DNA from: Liolophura sinensis | Taxonomy: Eukaryota > Mollusca > Polyplacophora > Chitonida > Chitonidae | DNA: 64,000 bases | Assembly (NCBI RefSeq): GCF_032854445.1 | Contig: NC_088305.1 | Span: 12,155,606-12,219,605, forward strand | Direction of reading: 5' to 3' | Shown here: positions 24,185 to 33,100 of the stretch, in pieces | Layout: every line of letters starts with the position of its first letter | Position numbering within the stretch: position 1 is the stretch's first letter | Made by a program: the position numbers and the translations under genes | The notes under the pieces: model-generated | Told to the model about the DNA's origin: nothing | The model's input: only the letters and a program-made list of their open reading frames with translations | Databases searched by the model: none

Positions 24185-27100
24185 CGTTCATGTATATTAA
24201 TCGATAGTTAGATATTGACATGCATTAATACTGCGTACCTGTCCGGACACAGTTGTGATGTTAAGGTGGCCAAGTACACTGTTGTCTAAAGTGAAGAATC
24301 CGTTGGCCACGGCCTGTAGCTCTCTTGGTGAACAGTGGAGGTCTGACTCATCATACACCCCCCAGTTAGTAAATGTGTACGCCCATGGCAGGATCCAGAC
24401 AACATGTCTGCCGTACAAGCCTTGGCGGTAAGCCTGGAGAAGACGACTACATTATTATTATTACAGGGGGGAAAGTCCTTATGCGTATCCTGGATAATAC
24501 TAATAAAATGGGAAACCAAGATTGAGCGCCTGTCGCGTATTCTGTTTTGATGTTGACAAATACAGGTTTCTAACTTATAAGAGGGAATATTAGATCGAAG
24601 ACTGATGCCAGTTTGCCAACATTTCAATGATTAAAGTCAATCAGAAAAGCATAGCGTTTTTAGGACTTTCGTGGATTGGAAAATGGATTTTCCAGGAAAA
24701 GTCCTCACTCTGAATTGTCGTCTGAAAGGTTTTTTGATGTTGTTTTCGCCTAGAGATTAAAAAACCAAATCCTTGGAAATATTGCTATAGCACTTAACAA
24801 TATTTCAGCCATATTTCTAAAGTTTCGTCTTGTCACACGCCCGCCTAAATACCGACATAAATATAGTGCTACCTCAATTGAACAACCAATCCGGAGACAC
24901 CAGACGCGACACCCTTCTCAAAGTACTCTAACACCAGGCCGACCAATAGGCTATTTCTGCTACACTCTCAAAACGCGAATGACAATAACTTAAATGCTGT
25001 AAAACGTGAAACCGGACACCTTAAAGTGTTACGTCACGTAATTACTCTTAATCAATTTAACATAAATCAGTGTTAAGCTTGCGCATTTTTAAAGTATTTT
25101 ATAACGTGATAGAGTATGTAACAAATACGTGCATGTCAGGTGTCATAAAAAAACGTATAGCTTACCTCGCAGAATATGTAAGGAGCATGGTGTCCATAGA
25201 ATGACCCGACAATGATCCGAGCGCGATAGTGCTGTCAGCGCGGGAAAAGCAGAGAGATGGACAAAAATGGAATTATTGAGTAACTCACAAATAGCTCAGC
25301 TGGGAAAACGTATGACTCTTTTTGCAATGTCATAAATAGAACCCATCCTGTATTTAAAGAAAAAGACCTCCAAAAATCGAAGTAGGCATCACTTCATAGA
25401 CCACATAAAACTATACATAACTATACTTTCATTTAGTGTTTTAGACTTTGGTGAAAAAGTTAAAGGCGTTCAAACGTTTGAACGCTTAATGGACCAGGTT
25501 AGGAATTCTGGCGTCAAAGAAAGTTTTCTTCCAACTCTAATCACGATACTGTATGTTGCAATAACTCTTTTTACCCATGAGTCAAAGAGTACTGAAGTAA
25601 AAAAAAATCACTTCTTTCTGGTGAACATCAGGCAAAAAAGGTGATGTGAAGTCAGAGTTCCTAGATACCATCAGTATGGCTCATAAAGCCCAACATGGCT
25701 TTCAAATACTTGAAAGACTTTCAATACTTTAAAAAAATCTGAAAAAATAAGTGAAAGTATTTGTACGTATAGACTTCAGTTGTCTGTATGATGAACCTTA
25801 CTTCATATTTTAGTTTTCTTTTACTTTAATTATCTATTTGGTTGTTGTTCAACGTCATACTCATTTTTTGGGGCTTATATAAAATGGCGTTGATTTCAGA
25901 GGTGGGCAAAGCGGAGTACTCTGTGTAAACCACTAACCACAGGCAACTCACTGCCAAACTTTTCATTACACATTGGACTTAGCGACTTGCACATCATGTT
26001 AATTGAATAACAAGTGGTCTTCAACGAACTGCGCATGATTGTCGTCGAACGCATTTTTATGGCCAAAGCCCTGATAAAAACTTAGAATGAATCGCGCCTC
26101 ATGTGCCTTTTGTTTTGAAATCGCGCACTTTAATACGCCGCAAAGTCCCGCTCTAACCATAATCTTAGACACTTTGTTACTGTGAGTATACTTTTAAATC
26201 ATACTTTTTATGACTTGTGAGTCATATGTATACTTACTAGGTTTATTTTATGATTTATTTCTTTGGCTTGGTTTTGCAATAAAATTTATAATATTAAATT
26301 TATTTCATTAATGTTTAACACCATATTTTAAGGCTTTTCCTGCGGCCACAGTCCGGTTTTTGGGAAGAATAAACTCATCCGCAATGTTTTGAAAAACACA
26401 CTGGCTTAAAGTAGGAAATGAACTCGCGACAGCTGGATTCTTTGCCGTAGCTTTATTATTCGGCAGCGATGAAAGGGCAAGAAAACATAAAAACTGTACC
26501 AAAATCAGAGGAAACAGCGTCAAAACTTGTTTGCAAATACGGTCTTTAATACTGTTTGAAAATATTTTTGTATGGTGGATCCCAAATACCCACCATAAAC
26601 ATGTTTTTTTTTCTTGAAGTGTCCTTTTCTCTTTAAAGAAAAATCGGTAAGTATTGAAGACCACATTTGCGACTAAAGCTTCGCACTCTTTCATTTGAAC
26701 TTTTGTAATTTTTATGTTTTCTCCACCTTTGACTTTCTTTACGAAGAGACTGTTCAAGCCCAGCTTTCAAACTATAGTGGAAAAAACATTGCAATTATCA
26801 TTGATTGGCTTCTGTTTCATCAACAGGTCAGACTCAATTTCATGGGAGATAAGTCGTGTGGCCTGTTTTCACTTTAAAATTAATCGCTTTTTGGAAAACG
26901 AAGATGAAAGACAGAATCCTAGGGTAATGACTATTATGTGACTAATTATCCTACCTTCAATCTTTGTATGTGATCGGTGACTTGGGTTACGTCTGTAATG
27001 ATACCAGACGTCAACAACGTGAAGTTGTTTTCTTCCAACAGCGTGTGAAAGTTATCAATTCCCTGCAGGGAGAGAAGTGTGTACAAAAAGTAAACCAATT

Positions 27101-30100
27101 ATTACACTTTTCAGATAAGATATACACTCACACGTGTAGTGAATATAAAATTTTCCACATTAACTTCCGACAATTGATTTCACGATTAATTAAAACACTA
27201 AACCATTCCTTGAAGGATGTCCTTTCTTAAAGGAAAAGAACTCTAAAAATCGAAGTAGGCATCACTAAATAGATCACTTAAAACTATGCATAAATATACA
27301 TTCACTTTTTTTTAGGTTTTTTGTGAAACGAGTTAAAGGCGCTCAGACATTTGAATTCTAAGGTGGGCTTTATGGACGATAGTATCATAGGTTAGGAACT
27401 CTGGTGTCATACGAAGTTTATCCAACTCTAATCATGACACTGAATGTTGGAATAACTTTTTTTGCCTTCAGTAAATGATTACTGATATAATGTCCCAAAA
27501 ATTCCTTCCTTCTGTTGAACATCAGGAAAAAAAGGTAATGTGGCGTCAGAGTTTCTAGTTCCCGTCGGCTTGACTCATAAAGCCCACCATAGTATTAAAA
27601 CATTTCAGTGCCTTTCAATACTCTTTCAAAAAATCTGAAAAAAAATAAATGAAAGTATTTTCACGCACAGTTTTCGATTGTCTGTATGATGAACCTTACT
27701 TCATATTTTAGTTTTTTTTTACTTTAAAAGACTCAACGCAGCAAATAAGCTTTTCAAAATGTTTGGACTTACGCGTAGTCCATTTTCATTGCAAGCTTTA
27801 ATGTGGATTTCACAAGCACTTTTTAACCTACCTGTGGAGGGGGCAATAGAAACGCATATCATTCCAATAAGAAACAAGTAAAATTCAGAAACGTCATGGC
27901 GTCACTATTGTGTTGGAATCTTTGGTTGCTTTTCCAACGCAGGCCTTACATCAGGCATAATTCGAGTGCTTATAGTCCCAGAAACCACTAAAATGAAGTA
28001 CACGCCAGATGAAAGACCATTTAAAACTGTACAAGAAAATAGTTCGATTTACCTTTTTTTTTTCAGAAATTTTCCAACCGAGTGAAATGGTTTTAAAACA
28101 ACAGATTCTACGGTGACCTTTTGAGAACCAGAGGGTATCAGTGACGTGCCATTCATATTTTTTTCAAGGACCATTCAAGGAATATATTTATAAATTTATA
28201 AGTATATGCATTTTTAATGAAGAAATGTAATAGTCTCTGTGTGTTAAGTGACACAAAATGATGTTACGAACCTCGTCCCAATATTGTTAGAAAAAGGAAG
28301 GCTTTTTATTAGATTGAAAAATATTAAAATAAAAATGAATCGAACTATTTTTGTGAACAGTGTTTAATGGTCTGACATATACTTCACATTAGTGTTTTAT
28401 TTACCTTTAAAACCTCTGCTTGTCAAGATGAACATGTGAGAAAAAGTCAGGTACTTAGCGACGTCATGCATGAAGTCACAGGAAAAGACCCACTCAGTTC
28501 TGTTCCAGGAATGTCCGCTGGACGTCAGGTTACGCCAGATAATACGAGGTTTTGCTTGATTAAGAACAATTAAGAAAAATCTTATAATCCTCTCCAGTCG
28601 TACGTCAGAAGATCTGCAGCAACCTGCAGATGGTCGTGGATTTTCACACAGACTCTGCTCTCTTTTCTCCCATCATGATGCTGGCCGCCGACGTATAAGT
28701 GAAATATTCTTGAGAACAGCCTAAAACATCATACAAATCATTTAGGAAACGTATGGGATGATTGGAGTTTGGGCTATTGATTGTCAAATAAACGTACTGC
28801 TGTGAACAGATCACTAGCCATCGAGAGCGTAGCGACCTTCTTCCAGCCGAACTTCTTCATCATAGCAATTCTTGGTGGGTTGAAAGTTTCCTCGAGGAAA
28901 TTTGTCAGGAACACGCTGGGGTAAGACTCTCTGTCCGCCAGAGTTGAGGAGCGTGGAAAAAATGTCATCTGGGGAAGTAAGGATATTGGAACCTATCTTA
29001 GGTATATCAGCGAAAAACTTCAATTATTGCAACCTGCATACATACAATGCCATTTTTCAAATGCAGTTTTATAATTACACACATACCCTAAATATATTAT
29101 TCTATCGTCTCACTGGACAGGAGTTGAATCAAAAAGTACACAGATTTCTTCTCACCTCCACACCGTTTTAGTACTGATATCTTGCTCACCTCTACCGTAT
29201 TGCAGTACTGATATTGTGCTGACTTCTACCCTGTTGTAGTACTGATATCGTGCTCACCTCTACCCTATTGCGGTACTGATATTATGCTTACTTCTAACCT
29301 GTTGTAGTACTGATATCGTGCTCACTGCTGCCCTATTACGGTACTAATATTGTGCTCACTTCCACCCTGTTGTGATTCTCATAATTGTCCTCACTTCTAC
29401 CCTGTTGTCGTCGTCTGAAATGACTGAAAATTTGTTATGTACGATGTTAAACCCCAAGCATTCACTCACTCACTCTACCCTGTTGTGATACTTATATTTT
29501 TTTCACCTCTACCCTGTTGTAGTACTGATATTGTGCTCACCTCCACCATGTTGAAGTAATGAGTCACTTGACCTATGACGAGGGCTTCTGGTGAGCTACA
29601 CGGCCCAAGCACGGCGAGTTTCGGCGGATATTCCGTCACCATCTCCTGGTAGCGCTTCAGGGCAAGGCCGGGTTTACCCTGTGACAGTAGATAGTATGTG
29701 ATCTGTTATGATTTATTTATTTATGTATTTATTTGATTGGAGTTTTACGCCGTACTCAAGAATATTTCACTTATACGACGACAGTCAGCATTATGATAGG
29801 AAGAAACGGAGCAGAGCCGGGGGAAACCCACGTCCATCCGCAGGTTGTTGTCAGACCTTCCACAAGCCAGCATGAGACTCACAGCGACCACATTGGTGAG
29901 AGGCTCCTAGATCATTGAATCGCGCTGGATAGTTAACCTCCTCGGCCACAAAGGTCCCTGATGTTATACACCTAAAACCAGCATGCAGATCGTCCATAAT
30001 TCTTATTTATTTATTTCATTGGAGTTTTACGCCGTACTCACTTATACCACGACGGCCAGCATTATATTTGGAAGGAAACCAGACAGAGCCCGGCGGAAAT

Positions 30101-33100
30101 CCACGACCATCCGCAGGCTGCTGTCAGACCTTCCCACGTGTGTCTATTGTTCAGGTCTTAGGATCATCAAGCGATCTTAAGACTTGAGTATAAACTTCAG
30201 ATCAGTTTAAAATGGTTATTTATTAATTAACAAGGTCAATATATTGCCTGACAACGTAAATTCTGGGCATTTTATGGTAAAACAAATTTTAGCTAAAATA
30301 ACAGAAAGGAACATGCCGAGTTTAATGAGTGAAATTAAGTAAACTATAAACTAAGGTATGTTTAATAATTAGCAAACCTCATTACTTATTTATAGAATTA
30401 TTACACTTTTTATTACACAAAAGGGATATCCGCCTCAACATTGTCTCTTAATCCATGAAAACCTGAAAACCTCAGGATAAGGCTATAATTGCAGTATTAT
30501 TTGTCTTTTCATTTTAAGCTGAACCAAACCTGCATTTTGAATAATCTGCAATTTTATTGTCTTCTGACTTGCGGTAATGAGAATGAATTGTCACTATACA
30601 TGAGCAGATGTTTGATCACCCTAAAGCCGTTGGTTTTCCTTGTTTTAAATAAATACTGGCACAGTGGTAATTCACCAACGAGATTTTAAGCTGTAAAACC
30701 TAAGATAAATACTCTGAAGGAAAGTTAAACTCAAATGAAATAAATGAAATAAATAAATAAATAAATGAATAAATAAATAAATGCATGCTTGCTTATATGC
30801 CTTGGGGTGTTACTGTAGTGTGTTACATGTGATAGACACACTCAGCCTCATGTATTCCTCATATACACACTAAAACAGGTGTTTTGTTCTTAAACCCATG
30901 TCTGGTGTTTATTCATAACAAGAATATGTTTAGTTACTATACACATGTTTACACAGTAATATGATGGATATTTTTAATGAACGCAAGCATGCCCATATTT
31001 ATATTATATGTAAAAAGCAAACAAACATATAAAAGTGTTTACTGGCTCGTGCCATGTCTATACAGTAAATCTACATGTTCACCATGTAAACATGTCACGT
31101 TTATTGCATTTATTGTGAAATACAAGACATTACTATGGAAATATTTCACATGTCACTACAATAAAGACATGTTTTGTTACTGGCTAAACATTGCTTTTTA
31201 TGAATAAACACTAAAACGCATTTCCGAACAGTGACGGAAATATGTTTAAAATCAAAACACTTGTTTTAGGGTGTATGTGTCTGAATTTCATTCAACGTAA
31301 TAGTGATTGTTGGCATTGTTAGTCATTGTTTTGTTTAAATCACCCATCGCACACAGTAGTGTCAGAAGGTGTGCGCTTACTGCAGTCATTACGGTTTCCT
31401 CCAACTACGAATCTGAGCGCCGTCGATATAAGAGGAATGCACCTCTTCTTATTACGTTCCCCCATTACAACACGCGATTCAGTATAACATGGTAACAAAG
31501 GTGTTCCTCAATTTCTTTTTACAGAGGCTCTCATTAGAATAAACTCCATACAATAAGCTTCATCTATAACACAGTAGACAGATCTGTGCCCCAACAACAG
31601 CGTTGCGGCTAAGTGAGGTGTATTCTTGAGTACGGTGTTAGACGGTGCGAATAAATAAATAGATGAGTCACTTTGTGTGTTTGTGTTATTCAAAGATTTA
31701 CATATAAAGCCAACATCATATGCGAATTAAAGAGGCTACACCACAGATTTTGGCAAGATACAGATCAGGATCCAGTAACTCAAATAATTACCTTGAACAA
31801 CGGTGTTACCGTTCAAAATCGGTATTAAAAATCGAAAAATTTATATAACAGGTCGCGTTGTAACTTTATCAAACTTTCAAATCATTTTACCACTAAAAAC
31901 GGTACAGGCACAAGTCTGACATTTACTAAAGGAAATAATTTGAGCTATTCTTGGTAAATACGGAAAATCTGATTTGATTAGCAAATATGGATTCTTTCTC
32001 CAAATATCTCGGGTATAGACTTTTAATCGTTAATTGAAATACTGAAATATCCTATCAAAGAAAAGTAATGCAAAGGTGTTACTATACACTGTAACAAATG
32101 TCATTGTAATTTTACAGCGAAAAGTGCTGGCAATTTTGTGACCAGTTCTTTCACTGTAGATTTACAAGATGTTTAATATTTACACCCAAAATAATTGCAT
32201 ATTTCCACATATAACATTGTAAATAATCAGTTAACTCCATTGCAAATTAACAAAATCTACATATCTACCAAGAAAACCAGTCTACATTTACATCAAAGTG
32301 CACTGTAAATGGTCAAACCGCTACAGTTTTACAGACAATGCTGTAAACACACAACGACTGGAGTAAAATTACACCACATACGTGCAGAATTGCGCTGGGA
32401 AATGCTGTAAAATATTTACAACATGATTTACTGTAATAATGTACGGTGCCTCAGGCTGTTAACTTGCATTCAATTCTTACAGTGTAGTCCATTTTCTTTT
32501 GCTGCAATATAACCTGTATAAATTAATTTTACTTTATCTCTTGTAGTATATGATCTCATGGCAGTATGGTTTTAGAGCTGATAGGAAATTTATAGTAAAA
32601 ACAGTGTAGCCTATTTACCGCGTGGAGTTTGTTCTAACCTCATTTTGATGTGCCTGTTGCAAAACAATTACTCTCCAGGCACATTCTCCAGCGTGCCACT
32701 TGTTCTTAAATAATTATGGCATCCAAATTCAATGATTTATTTATTTATTTGATTGGTGTTTTATGCCGTGAGCAAGAATATTTCACTTATACGACGGCGG
32801 CCAGGATTATGGTGGAAGGAAACCGGACATAGTCCAGGGGAAACCCACGACCCACTGCTGGTTGCTGCAAGCTTTAACATTAACATTATGAATTAGAAAA
32901 AGTATTACAACTGCATTCTCCTTGCAATGATATTTATTTATTTATTTATTTGATTGGTGTTTTACGCCGAACTCAAGAATATTTCACTTATACGACGGCG
33001 GCCTTGCAATGATACAAACGTACAAAATATCGATATGTAGAGCTTGCTGTGTAACGTGTCACTAATGAAAGGCAATTTTAATAACTAATATGACTAATGA

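Noticed and set aside
26308-26757. 149-codon open frame on minus between receptor exons 5 and 4
   Set aside because: Low-complexity, Lys/Phe-rich composition as expected from AT-rich sequence; no motif of the receptor or of a transposase.
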